64,000 bases of DNA. Source: an uncultured Altererythrobacter sp. GTDB lineage: Bacteria > Pseudomonadota > Alphaproteobacteria > Sphingomonadales > Sphingomonadaceae. A model generated the notes under the pieces. It ran no database searches. It was not told where the DNA came from and saw only the letters and a program-made list of their open reading frames with translations. Position 1 is the first letter of the stretch, and every line of letters begins with the position of its first letter. The translations under genes and the position numbers were made by a program. The stretch is taken from NCBI GenBank assembly GCA_946886565.1, contig CAMPIX010000002.1, forward strand, positions 1 through 64,000, given 5' to 3'. Positions 1-7,939 of the stretch are shown here, in pieces.

Positions 1-92
<92 letters not shown>

Positions 93-124
93 GGTGCGGC
101 ATCGCCGGACAGTCCCCACCCCAA

Positions 125-146
125 CCCCTCCCCTGAAGGGGAGGGG
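125..146. repeat. Short GC-rich inverted repeat
   Basis: CCCCTCCCCT and AGGGGAGGGG form a perfect 10-bp inverted repeat around a 2-nt centre. Such C/G-run palindromes are typical of intergenic repeats in sphingomonads. Here it lies only about 10 bp before the conserved part of gcvPB, which is unexpected for a full-length gene. Confidence 0.6.
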
Positions 147-167
147 CTATCAAACCGTCTCGGCGGA

Positions 168-1538
168 ATGGAGCGGACCGCGCCGATGGATATCCCCGGC
201 CTGTCGGAACCCGAGACGATCCGCCACTACACCCGCCTCAGCCGCCAGAACTACGCGATCGACCTCGGCCTCTTCCCGCTCGGCAGCTGCACGATGAAGC
301 ACAATCCGCGCCTGAACGAGAAAGTCGCGCGGATGCCGGGCTTTGCCGATGTCCACCCGCTCCAGCCGGTCTCGACCGTGCGCGGCGCGCTCGAAGTCAT
401 CAACGAGCTGGCCTTCTGGCTGCTCGACCTAACCGGCATGCACGGCGTCGCGATGAGCCCCAAGGCGGGCGCGCATGGCGAGCTGTGCGGCATCCTGTGC
501 ATCCGCGCCGCGCTGGAAGCACGCGGCGACGCGCGCGAGGTGATCCTCGTGCCCGAGAGCGCGCACGGCACCAATCCCGCCACCGCCGCTTTCGCCGGCT
601 ACCGGGTGGAGGACATTCCCGCCAACAAGGACGGCCGCGTCGATCTGGAGGCGCTCAAGGCTCGCCTCGGGCCGGACGTCGCGGGGGTCATGATCACCAA
701 CCCCAACACTTGCGGCCTGTTCGAGCGCGACATGAAGGCGATTTCCGACGCGGTCCACGCGGCGGGCGGGTTCGTCTATTGCGACGGCGCGAACTTTAAC
801 GCCATTGTGGGCAAGGTCCGTCCGGGCGACCTCGGCGTCGATGCGATGCACATCAACCTGCACAAGACCTTCTCCACCCCGCACGGCGGCGGCGGGCCGG
901 GCTCGGGCCCTGTCGTGCTGTCCGAGGCGCTCAGCCCCTACGGCCCGCTGCCCTTCACCGCCCGCGACAAGCAGGGCGTCGTCCACCTGGTCGAGGAAGA
1001 GAACGCCGCCGAATTCGAACACACCAAGGCCTTCGGACGCATGACCGCGTTCCACGGGCAGATGGGCATGTTCACCCGCGCGCTGACCTACATCCTCAGC
1101 CACGGCGCCGACGGGCTGGCGCAAGTCGCCGAGGACGCTGTGCTCAACGCCAACTACATCCTGCGCAGCCTCGAGGATCTGCTCGACGCGCCGTTCGGCC
1201 CGAGCGGCCCGTGCATGCACGAAGCGCTGTTCTCCGACGCCGGGTTCGGCGACGGCCTCTCGACGCTCGATCTCGCCAAGTCGCTGATCGACGAGGGCTA
1301 TCACCCGATGACGATGTACTTCCCGCTGGTGGTCCACGGCGCGATGCTGGTCGAACCGACCGAGACCGAGAGCAAGGCGGGCCTCGATCAGTTCATCACC
1401 GCTCTGCGCAGCGTGGCTCAGCGGGCGAAGGCGGGCGATGCGAGCATGAAGCAGGCGCCCTACTACGCGCCGCGCCGCCGGCTCGACGAAACGCTCGCGG
1501 CGAGGAAGCCGGTGCTGGCATGGAGCGAAACCGAATAA
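168..1538 (+). CDS. gcvPB: Glycine dehydrogenase (decarboxylating) subunit 2, 5' end incomplete
   Basis: This is the PLP-binding half of the split glycine cleavage P-protein. With GcvPA it decarboxylates glycine and passes the aminomethyl group to lipoyl-GcvH in the cytoplasm. The PLP-lysine motif HINLHKTFSTPHGGGGPG is intact, with the lysine near residue 233, and so are SPKAGAHGELCG and ITNPNTCGLFERD. The visible 456 residues lack about 50-60 N-terminal residues usual in sphingomonad homologues. The ATG at 168 is only the first available one: the frame is open upstream and reads RLGG just before it, as expected inside the gene. The preceding bases are repeat-like and then poly-C, so the true 5' end is missing or scrambled. 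Confidence 0.93.
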   Translation: MERTAPMDIPGLSEPETIRHYTRLSRQNYAIDLGLFPLGSCTMKHNPRLNEKVARMPGFADVHPLQPVSTVRGALEVINELAFWLLDLTGMHGVAMSPKAGAHGELCGILCIRAALEARGDAREVILVPESAHGTNPATAAFAGYRVEDIPANKDGRVDLEALKARLGPDVAGVMITNPNTCGLFERDMKAISDAVHAAGGFVYCDGANFNAIVGKVRPGDLGVDAMHINLHKTFSTPHGGGGPGSGPVVLSEALSPYGPLPFTARDKQGVVHLVEEENAAEFEHTKAFGRMTAFHGQMGMFTRALTYILSHGADGLAQVAEDAVLNANYILRSLEDLLDAPFGPSGPCMHEALFSDAGFGDGLSTLDLAKSLIDEGYHPMTMYFPLVVHGAMLVEPTETESKAGLDQFITALRSVAQRAKAGDASMKQAPYYAPRRRLDETLAARKPVLAWSETE

Positions 1539-1634
1539 TATCGGGCGGGGCTTTCCAAGTCGCCGCCGGATTCCTACAATCCGCCAAACGATAAGGCGAT
1601 ACGGGTCGCGCATTTTCCGCGGGGAGGGCGGATT

Positions 1635-3692
1635 TTGAGCGACGAGGCACGACCGAATTTCATCAGACGCGGCTGGCGCAACGTGCGCGAGGCCGGTCCG
1701 CGGCGCCTGGCGCTGACGGGTGGGCTCGTGCTGCTTGCCCTGCTGGTCGCCCGGTTCGGCTGGGGTTTCGGCGAACAGGCGATCCCCGCGGTCACCGACG
1801 CCGAGCGCGCGATGTACGACTTCCGCGTCTATCTCGACGCCGACCGCAACGCGGTCGCGCAGGACGATCGCATCCTGCTCGTCGTCTACAACGACCAGAC
1901 GCTGATCAACGCCCGCAAGCGCTCGCCGCTCGATCGCGGGCTGCTCGCCGCGGCGCTGCGCAATCTCGACCAGATGGGCGCCAAGGCGATCGCGCTCGAC
2001 ATGCTGTTCGACCAGCCGCAGGACGAGGACGAGGAACTGATCGCCACCTTGCGCGCGATGGAGACTCCCGTCTCGGTCGGCTACGCGCGGATGGCGACCA
2101 ACGCGGGCGATATCGTCTATGCGCAGGAGCAGTACCTCAAGGCGTTCCTCGCCCGGCTCGAAGGCAGCAATGCGCGCCCCGCTAGCGTGCGGTTGGACGA
2201 CCAATACGGCGTCACCCGCATATGGCCGCGGCTCGAGCCGGGCGAACCGCCGGTGCTCGGCCGCTCGATGCTGATCTCGGCCGGCGAAGAGGAACGCGCG
2301 TTTCCCGGCTACGAGGGAGCGATCCGCTTCCGCCTGCCGGTCGATGCCTCGCGCCCAGTGTTCTCGACGCTGCCGATCGACACCTTCGCCGACCCCGCGC
2401 TGATCGCGATTCCCGAGCTCAACGCCGCCCTCGCCGAGCAGGTGCGCGGCAAATACGTCCTGATCGGCGGCGACATCGTCGATTACGACCGCGTCGCGAC
2501 CCCGCTTTCGACCGCGATGGGCACGCAGGACCCGCCCGGGCTCCAGGTTCACGCAGAAATGCTTGCGCAGATGCTCGACGGTGCCGACTTCAACGCGCCC
2601 TGGTCGATCACGCTGTGGGCGCTCGCGATCCTGGTCGTGACGATGGCGGTGCTCACCGGCCTGCTCGAGTGGGGCTCGTGGAAGATCTACGCACTGCTCG
2701 GGGCCCAGTTCGTGGTGATGGTGGGCGCGCCCTTCGTCATGCAGTTCGGCGGGGTCGACACTTACGGCGTGCCCGCGGTGGGCTGGCTGGTCGGCTGGAT
2801 CGTCGCATTCGCCGCGGTGACCTCCGCAGCGCGGACGGCGGGTGCGATCCAGCGCAACTTCGCGCAAGGGGCGCTGGGCAAGTATCTCCCGCGCGAGATG
2901 GCCGACGAGATCATCGAGAATCCCGAGCTGCTCTCGCTCCACGGCGAGAAGAAGACGATCTACGTGCTGTTCTCCGATCTCGAGGGCTTCACCAAGATGA
3001 GCCACGCGCTGGAGCCGGAGATGGTCGCCAAGCTGCTCAACCGCTATCTCGAAATGCTCAGCCAGGTGGTGTTCGATCATGGCGGGGTGATCGACAAGTT
3101 CGTCGGCGATGCGGTGGTCGCGTTCTGGGGCGCGCCGATCGCTCGGCCCGACGACGGCGAGCGCGCGGCGAAGGCGGGCTATGCGATCTGGCAGGCAGGC
3201 GAGGCGTTCCGCGCGGAGGTCGCCGCGATGGACCCGAACCTGCCGAAGATCGGCAAGACCCGCGTCGGGCTGCACTACGGCGATGCGGTGGTCGGCAACT
3301 TCGGCGGCGACACCCGCATCCAGTACACCGCACTGGGCGACAGCATGAACACCGCCGCGCGGCTCGAATCCGCCAACAAGGCGCTTGATTCGAGCGTCAT
3401 GGCGAGCCGCGAGTTCGCGGAGCGCTCGGGGCTCGACTGGTGGCGCGCGATGGGCCGCGTGGTGCTGCGCGGTCGGGCAAAGCCGGTCGAAATCTTCGAA
3501 CCCGCGCCCGATTTTCCGGAAGAGGACCGCAATATCCTGCATCAGGCGGCGATCCTCGCGGGCAGCGACCGCGAAGGCGCGATCCGCGCGGTGGAAGGGG
3601 TGGCGGCACGTCATCCGGATGACTCCGCACTGAAAAATCTGTTATATCGACTCACTAACGGAGAAGAAGGAAACGCTTATGTTCTCGGCTAA
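1635..3692 (+). CDS. CHASE2-domain class III adenylate/guanylate cyclase
   Basis: Membrane receptor cyclase of 685 residues that makes cAMP (or cGMP) in response to an extracytoplasmic signal. An N-terminal membrane anchor (about 27-45) is followed by a periplasmic CHASE2 sensor (about 50-310), a cluster of hydrophobic helices (about 320-400) and a cytoplasmic catalytic domain (about 430-610). The two metal-binding aspartates are visible in FSDLEGF (D448) and KFVGDAVVAF (D492), and the later motif DSMNTAARLE is present. The start is TTG at 1635, preceded by a GGGGAGGGCGG ribosome site. The gene overlaps the next by 14 bp. It lies directly upstream of a locus that also encodes cyclic-nucleotide-binding domains and a class III phosphodiesterase, which suggests it supplies their second messenger. 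Substrate preference between ATP and GTP was not determined. Confidence 0.9.
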   Translation: MSDEARPNFIRRGWRNVREAGPRRLALTGGLVLLALLVARFGWGFGEQAIPAVTDAERAMYDFRVYLDADRNAVAQDDRILLVVYNDQTLINARKRSPLDRGLLAAALRNLDQMGAKAIALDMLFDQPQDEDEELIATLRAMETPVSVGYARMATNAGDIVYAQEQYLKAFLARLEGSNARPASVRLDDQYGVTRIWPRLEPGEPPVLGRSMLISAGEEERAFPGYEGAIRFRLPVDASRPVFSTLPIDTFADPALIAIPELNAALAEQVRGKYVLIGGDIVDYDRVATPLSTAMGTQDPPGLQVHAEMLAQMLDGADFNAPWSITLWALAILVVTMAVLTGLLEWGSWKIYALLGAQFVVMVGAPFVMQFGGVDTYGVPAVGWLVGWIVAFAAVTSAARTAGAIQRNFAQGALGKYLPREMADEIIENPELLSLHGEKKTIYVLFSDLEGFTKMSHALEPEMVAKLLNRYLEMLSQVVFDHGGVIDKFVGDAVVAFWGAPIARPDDGERAAKAGYAIWQAGEAFRAEVAAMDPNLPKIGKTRVGLHYGDAVVGNFGGDTRIQYTALGDSMNTAARLESANKALDSSVMASREFAERSGLDWWRAMGRVVLRGRAKPVEIFEPAPDFPEEDRNILHQAAILAGSDREGAIRAVEGVAARHPDDSALKNLLYRLTNGEEGNAYVLG

Positions 3693-4410
3693 AGCGCTCG
3701 TTCGTTCGATCGCGCTGGCAGGCGCGACCTTTGGACTCGGCCTCGCCGTCGCGGCGCAGGCGGACGTTGTCGTGGCCTCCAGCGGCCCTTCCGCAAGCCA
3801 GTATCCGGTCGGCAAGAAGCTCTCGCCGACCGACCGCATCACGCTCAAGGCGAACGACTCGGTCACCGTGCTCGGCGCTTCGGGAACGCGGGTGATCAAG
3901 GGCGCCGGGGTCCACCGCGTCGGCGCGCAGGGCACCACCAACCGCTCCGCCTACGCGGTGCTCACGCGGCAGAACTCGGCGCGCAGGTCGCGCACCGGGG
4001 CCGTGCGCGGCGCGCCCGTCGCCGAGCCCAAGCGGCCCAACATGTGGTACGTAGACGTCACCAAGGGCGGCACGGTGTGCATCGCCGACACCACCGGCGT
4101 CAGCCTGTGGCGGCCCGCGACCGAGGAGGTCGCGACCTATTCCGTCTCGTCCTCGGCATCGGCCGAACCGCTGCAGGTCACTTTCGCCGAGATGGAAGAC
4201 GTCGCCGAATGGGATCCGGCACGGATGCCCTTGACCGACGGCGGAACCTATACGATTGCTGGCCCCGGCGGGGCGCCCGGGAACCAGGTCAAGTTCGTGG
4301 TTCTCGATACTCCGCCCAATAATCCGGAGGACATGGCCGCCGCCCTGATCGAAAACGGGTGCACCGGCCAGCTGGACCTCCTCGCGACGACGCTGTTGAC
4401 GGCCAACTAG
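3679..4410 (+). CDS. Exported protein of unknown function coupled to the cyclase
   Basis: A 243-residue protein with a clear signal peptide (MFSAKALVRSIALAGATF..., cleavage likely after AAQA near residue 28). The mature part has an extracytoplasmic beta-rich look: residues 30-95 suggest a small sandwich, and residues 120-215 contain CIADTTGVSLWRP and a second cysteine near the C-terminus (ENGCTG), possibly a disulfide pair. The start overlaps the end of the cyclase gene by 14 bp and is preceded by GGAGAAGAAGGAAA, so translation is coupled. The pairing suggests a periplasmic ligand or modulator for the CHASE2 domain, but this is inference. I do not recognise the family. Confidence 0.75.
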   Translation: MFSAKALVRSIALAGATFGLGLAVAAQADVVVASSGPSASQYPVGKKLSPTDRITLKANDSVTVLGASGTRVIKGAGVHRVGAQGTTNRSAYAVLTRQNSARRSRTGAVRGAPVAEPKRPNMWYVDVTKGGTVCIADTTGVSLWRPATEEVATYSVSSSASAEPLQVTFAEMEDVAEWDPARMPLTDGGTYTIAGPGGAPGNQVKFVVLDTPPNNPEDMAAALIENGCTGQLDLLATTLLTAN

Positions 4411-4466
4411 CCGCGACGAGCCGAACCGGGTTGCAAGGCGGACCGCAAGGCCGCTTGTGAGTGATC

Positions 4467-4480
4467 GGCCCCGCGGGGCC
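4467..4480. repeat. Perfect 14-bp palindrome GGCCCCGCGGGGCC
   Basis: A self-complementary 14-mer in the 113-bp gap between the exported protein gene and the first multiheme cytochrome gene. It could be an operator or part of a hairpin. No run of T follows, so a terminator is unlikely. Confidence 0.35.
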
Positions 4481-4523
4481 TCGCCCTGCCGCGCATGCGG
4501 CATCGGGGCGGAGGGGGAAGCGT

Positions 4524-5963
4524 ATGCGCGCGTCGCGCTTGCAATGGGGGCTGCTTGGACGGTTCGGGCTCCGGACCGCCGTCCGCTCGTCACGCGCGCT
4601 CAACTCCTTGATTTTCGGCCTGTCCGCAGTTCTTCTGCTCGCTGGACTCGTCGGCCATTGGCCGGGCGAGGGACGCGCCGTCGCGCAGGGCGGTTCCCGG
4701 CAATTCGAAGGCGTGGCGAGCTGCGCGGGATCGACCTGTCACGGCCGCGCCGAGGGTAACGGCGAAATCGTCCGGCAGGACGAGATCGCGACCTGGCAGG
4801 AACCCTCGTCCTCCACCGGCGCGCACAGCCGCGCCTATGCCGCGCTCGCCAGCCCGCGCGGGCGGCAGATCGCCGAGCGTCTCGGGCTCGGCGCGGCGAC
4901 CGGCGCGGCCGAATGCCTCGGCTGCCATGCGACCTTCGCGCCCCAATCCGCGCGGGGCGGACGCTTCCAGCTCTCCGACGGGGTGGGCTGCGAAAGCTGC
5001 CACGGCCCGGCATCGGGCTGGCTCGCCGTCCACTATGCCAAGCCCGCCACCCACGCCTCGAACGTCGCCGCGGGGCTGATCCCGCTCGACCGGCCGCAAG
5101 TGCGCGCGAAGGTCTGCCTCGATTGCCACTATGGCAGCGCCGATCGGGGACAGTTCGTGACCCACGCGATGATGGCCGCCGGGCACCCGCGCGTCGCGTT
5201 CGAGCTCGACCTGTTCTCGGCGCTGATGCAGCACCACGACGTCGATGCGGACTACGTCGCGCGCAAGGGGCGGATGGATTCGGTGCGTCTGTGGGCGGTC
5301 GGCCAGGCCGAAGCGGTCGCGCGCTCGAGCGACCTGTTCACCCGGCCCAATCTCGCTGTGAACGGGGTGTTCCCCGAGTACTATTTCTACGATTGCCATT
5401 CGTGCCACCGTCCGATCGCCGATGGGCCGCGGGCGCAAATCACCTTCGAGACCAACCCCGCGCGCCCGATCCCCTACGGCATGGCCCCGTTCAACGACGA
5501 GAACGCGATCATGCTCTCGGCGGTCAGCCGCGCGCTCGCGCCGGGGCGGGCGGAGGCGTTCGACGCCGCCAGCCGCGATTTCCACCGCGCGATGGGGCAG
5601 GGCCGGGAGGAGGCAGTGGTCGCGGCCCAGCGGCTGCGGGGCGAGGCGGCGGCGCTGTCCGACGCGCTGTCGCAGCGCAGCTACGGCGGGAACGACGCCT
5701 TCACCGTGATCGCGGCGATTTCGGACCGCGCGACCGCGCCGCGCTTCACCGACTATACGGGCTCGGCGCAAGCGGTGATGGCGGTCGACACGCTGCTCAA
5801 TTCGATGGTGCGCGAGGGGCGGGTGACGACCGGCGCGGCCGCCGGAATCCGCGCCGACATCAACCGCGCCTACGCCGCGGTGCGCAGCCCGGAGAGCTAC
5901 GAACCGGCGCAGTTCCGCGCCGCGCTCGGGCAAGCGACCCGCGCGATCGGGGCGCTGCGCTGA
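4524..5963 (+). CDS. Periplasmic multiheme cytochrome c (c554-like), four CXXCH plus one CX4CH site
   Basis: A 479-residue exported cytochrome. Four canonical heme sites are seen (CLGCH, CESCH, CLDCH, CHSCH), plus CAGSTCH, a CX4CH variant, near the mature N-terminus. The arrangement EGVASCAGSTCHGR...ATWQ...H resembles the cytochrome c554/c-prime family. A hydrophobic segment at about 30-50 is a signal peptide or anchor. I chose ATG 4524 over an in-frame upstream codon at 4461 because GGAGGGGGAAG lies just before it. The residues after the last heme (about 310-479) form a helical tail without hemes. It is the first of four genes joined by 1-bp start/stop overlaps, which suggests it carries electrons across the periplasm towards the barrel and surface cytochrome encoded downstream. 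Confidence 0.85.
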   Translation: MRASRLQWGLLGRFGLRTAVRSSRALNSLIFGLSAVLLLAGLVGHWPGEGRAVAQGGSRQFEGVASCAGSTCHGRAEGNGEIVRQDEIATWQEPSSSTGAHSRAYAALASPRGRQIAERLGLGAATGAAECLGCHATFAPQSARGGRFQLSDGVGCESCHGPASGWLAVHYAKPATHASNVAAGLIPLDRPQVRAKVCLDCHYGSADRGQFVTHAMMAAGHPRVAFELDLFSALMQHHDVDADYVARKGRMDSVRLWAVGQAEAVARSSDLFTRPNLAVNGVFPEYYFYDCHSCHRPIADGPRAQITFETNPARPIPYGMAPFNDENAIMLSAVSRALAPGRAEAFDAASRDFHRAMGQGREEAVVAAQRLRGEAAALSDALSQRSYGGNDAFTVIAAISDRATAPRFTDYTGSAQAVMAVDTLLNSMVREGRVTTGAAAGIRADINRAYAAVRSPESYEPAQFRAALGQATRAIGALR

Positions 5964-7939
5964 TGCTGCGGCGGGGCGCGATCGCGAGCGTCGCGGCTGC
6001 TGCGCTGGTGCTCGCGGGCTGCGGCGGGGGCGGCAGCGGCGGTGGCAACCAGGGCCCGCCGACCCAAGGGCCGAGCCCCACGCCGACGCCCAGCCCCGGC
6101 ACGGTCTATGCCCGTCCGGCGCAGGAATCGCTTTCGGCCGCCGATGTGCAGCGCGTGCTCGCGCAGGCGGTGGGCGAGGCGCAGGCGCGCGGCCTGCCGT
6201 CGGCGATCGCGGTGACCGACCGGGTGGGCAACGTGCTCGCGGTGTTCCGGATGAACGGCGCGCCGGCCACGACCACGGTCAGCCGCCGCCAGATCGGCGG
6301 CATCGCGGCGGCCGGGCAGGAGGTCGGCCTCCAGGGTGCGAGCGTGCCCGCGGTCACCGCCGCGATCGCCAAGGCGATCACCGGCGCCTATCTCTCCAGC
6401 GGCGGCAACGCCTTCTCGACCCGCACCGCGAGCATGATCGTGCAGGAGCACTTCCCGCCCGCGCCGACCACCGCGGGCCTCGAGAGCGGGCCGCTGTTCG
6501 GGGTGCAGTTCAGCCAGCTCCCATGCTCCGATCTTTCCGCGCGGATGAGCGACGGGCTGATCGGCCCCAAGCGCTCGCCGCTCGGGCTCGCCGCCGATCC
6601 GGGCGGGTTCCCGCTCTACAAGAACGGCGTCGTCGTCGGCGGGATCGGGGTCGCGGGTGACGGCGATTACGGCTTCGATCCCAACGTGCTCGATGTCGAC
6701 GCCAGCGACGAGGAGGCGATCGCACTCGCGGGCACGCAGGGGTTCGCGCCATCGGCCGAAATCCGCGCCGACCGCATCCCGGTCGACGGCTCGACCTTGC
6801 GTTACACCGATGTCGAAGCGGGCGCGCTCGGGCCGTTGCAGACGAGCTTCGGCGCGGTCAACGGCCCGGCGGGCGGGCTGGTCGCGGTCGCCGGCTACAC
6901 CGACGGCACGCTGCGCGCCGGGACCGCCTACGGCAGCGAAGCCTCGGGCATCCGCGCCGCGCGCGCGAGCGAGTTCGCCAATCCGGACGCCTTTGTGCTG
7001 ACCAATGGCAGCGGCGCGAACCGCTATCCGATCCGCGGCGGCACCGACGGCGCGAGCGTCGCCCAGCCGCTCTCGGCGGCCGAAGTGCGCGCGATCCTCG
7101 AAGCGGCGTTCACCGTGCTGTCGCGCGCGCGGGCGCAAATCCGCCGCCCGCTCGACAGCCGGATGCAGGCGACGATCAGCCTGGTCGATACCCACGGGCA
7201 AATCCTCGGCATCGTGCGCTCGCCCGACGGGCCGATCTTCGGCACCGACGTCTCGCTGCAAAAGGCGCGCACCGCGGCGTTCTTCTCCAACCCGGTCGCG
7301 GGCGCGCAACTGCTCGCGACGCCCGGCGACATTCCCGAATACGTCCAGCGCGTGCGGACCTTCCTGGGCGATCCCACCGCGCTGACCGGCACCTTCGCCT
7401 TCGCCGACCGCTCGGGCGGCAATCTCTCACGGCCCTATTTCCCTGACGGCGAGGTCGGCCAGGCGCCGGGGCCGTTCTCGGTCGAGCAGTCGGCGCGGTT
7501 CAGCCCGTTCGCGGTGGGTCTCCAGACCGACCTGGTCGCGAACAACATCGTTCAGCACCTCGGCTTCGTCGCGAGCGGCGGGGCGAGCCCCGACACGCCG
7601 CGCGGCTGCACCGGCGTGCCCGACGCGCCGGGCGGAACCAAGCGGATCGCTAACGGAATCCAGATATTCCCCGGTTCGGTGCCGATCTATCGCGGCGGGC
7701 AGCTGGTGGGCGGCATCGGCGTCTCGGGCGACGGGATCGATCAGGACGACATGGTCAGCTTCCTCGGCCTGCACAACGCAGGGGTCCAAATCGGCGGCAT
7801 CGGCAATGCGCCGAAGGACATTCGGGCCGACCGGATCGTGGTCGACGTGAACGGCCGCTCGGTCCGGCTGCGCTACGTCCAATGCCCCTTCGCGCCGTTC
7901 CTCGACACTTCGGAACAGAACGTCTGCGAGGGGCTGTAA
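5963..7939 (+). CDS. Lipoprotein with two GlcG/HbpS-like (DUF336) heme-binding-family domains
   Basis: A 658-residue lipoprotein with lipobox LAGC followed by a Gly-rich then Pro/Thr-rich linker (about 18-50). Two related domains follow, about 60-320 and 350-650. Each starts with a helix such as SAADVQRVLAQAVGEAQARG or SAAEVRAILEAAFTVLSRAR, continues with an IAVTD/ISLVD strand, and ends with the GGIGVAGDG or GGIGVSGDG signature of the GlcG family. Some family members bind heme. Each domain is longer than a single GlcG domain, so extra insertions are present. The start overlaps the previous stop (TGATG), so it is translated with the cytochromes. It may deliver or bind heme or a redox cofactor at the envelope; the function is inferred. 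Confidence 0.8.
   Translation: MLRRGAIASVAAAALVLAGCGGGGSGGGNQGPPTQGPSPTPTPSPGTVYARPAQESLSAADVQRVLAQAVGEAQARGLPSAIAVTDRVGNVLAVFRMNGAPATTTVSRRQIGGIAAAGQEVGLQGASVPAVTAAIAKAITGAYLSSGGNAFSTRTASMIVQEHFPPAPTTAGLESGPLFGVQFSQLPCSDLSARMSDGLIGPKRSPLGLAADPGGFPLYKNGVVVGGIGVAGDGDYGFDPNVLDVDASDEEAIALAGTQGFAPSAEIRADRIPVDGSTLRYTDVEAGALGPLQTSFGAVNGPAGGLVAVAGYTDGTLRAGTAYGSEASGIRAARASEFANPDAFVLTNGSGANRYPIRGGTDGASVAQPLSAAEVRAILEAAFTVLSRARAQIRRPLDSRMQATISLVDTHGQILGIVRSPDGPIFGTDVSLQKARTAAFFSNPVAGAQLLATPGDIPEYVQRVRTFLGDPTALTGTFAFADRSGGNLSRPYFPDGEVGQAPGPFSVEQSARFSPFAVGLQTDLVANNIVQHLGFVASGGASPDTPRGCTGVPDAPGGTKRIANGIQIFPGSVPIYRGGQLVGGIGVSGDGIDQDDMVSFLGLHNAGVQIGGIGNAPKDIRADRIVVDVNGRSVRLRYVQCPFAPFLDTSEQNVCEGL

Noticed and set aside
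429..3614. A 1061-residue reading frame on the minus strand
   Set aside because: It runs antisense across gcvPB and the cyclase gene, is Arg/His/Ala/Gly-rich with no domain, and is a by-product of the high third-position GC. Similar long antisense frames at 5897-7309, 9789-11999, 35647-39273 and 60233-63028 were rejected for the same reason.
4913..5962. Upstream extension of the GlcG-type lipoprotein frame
   Set aside because: It overlaps the c554-like cytochrome gene in another frame. The lipoprotein signal begins at ATG 5963.
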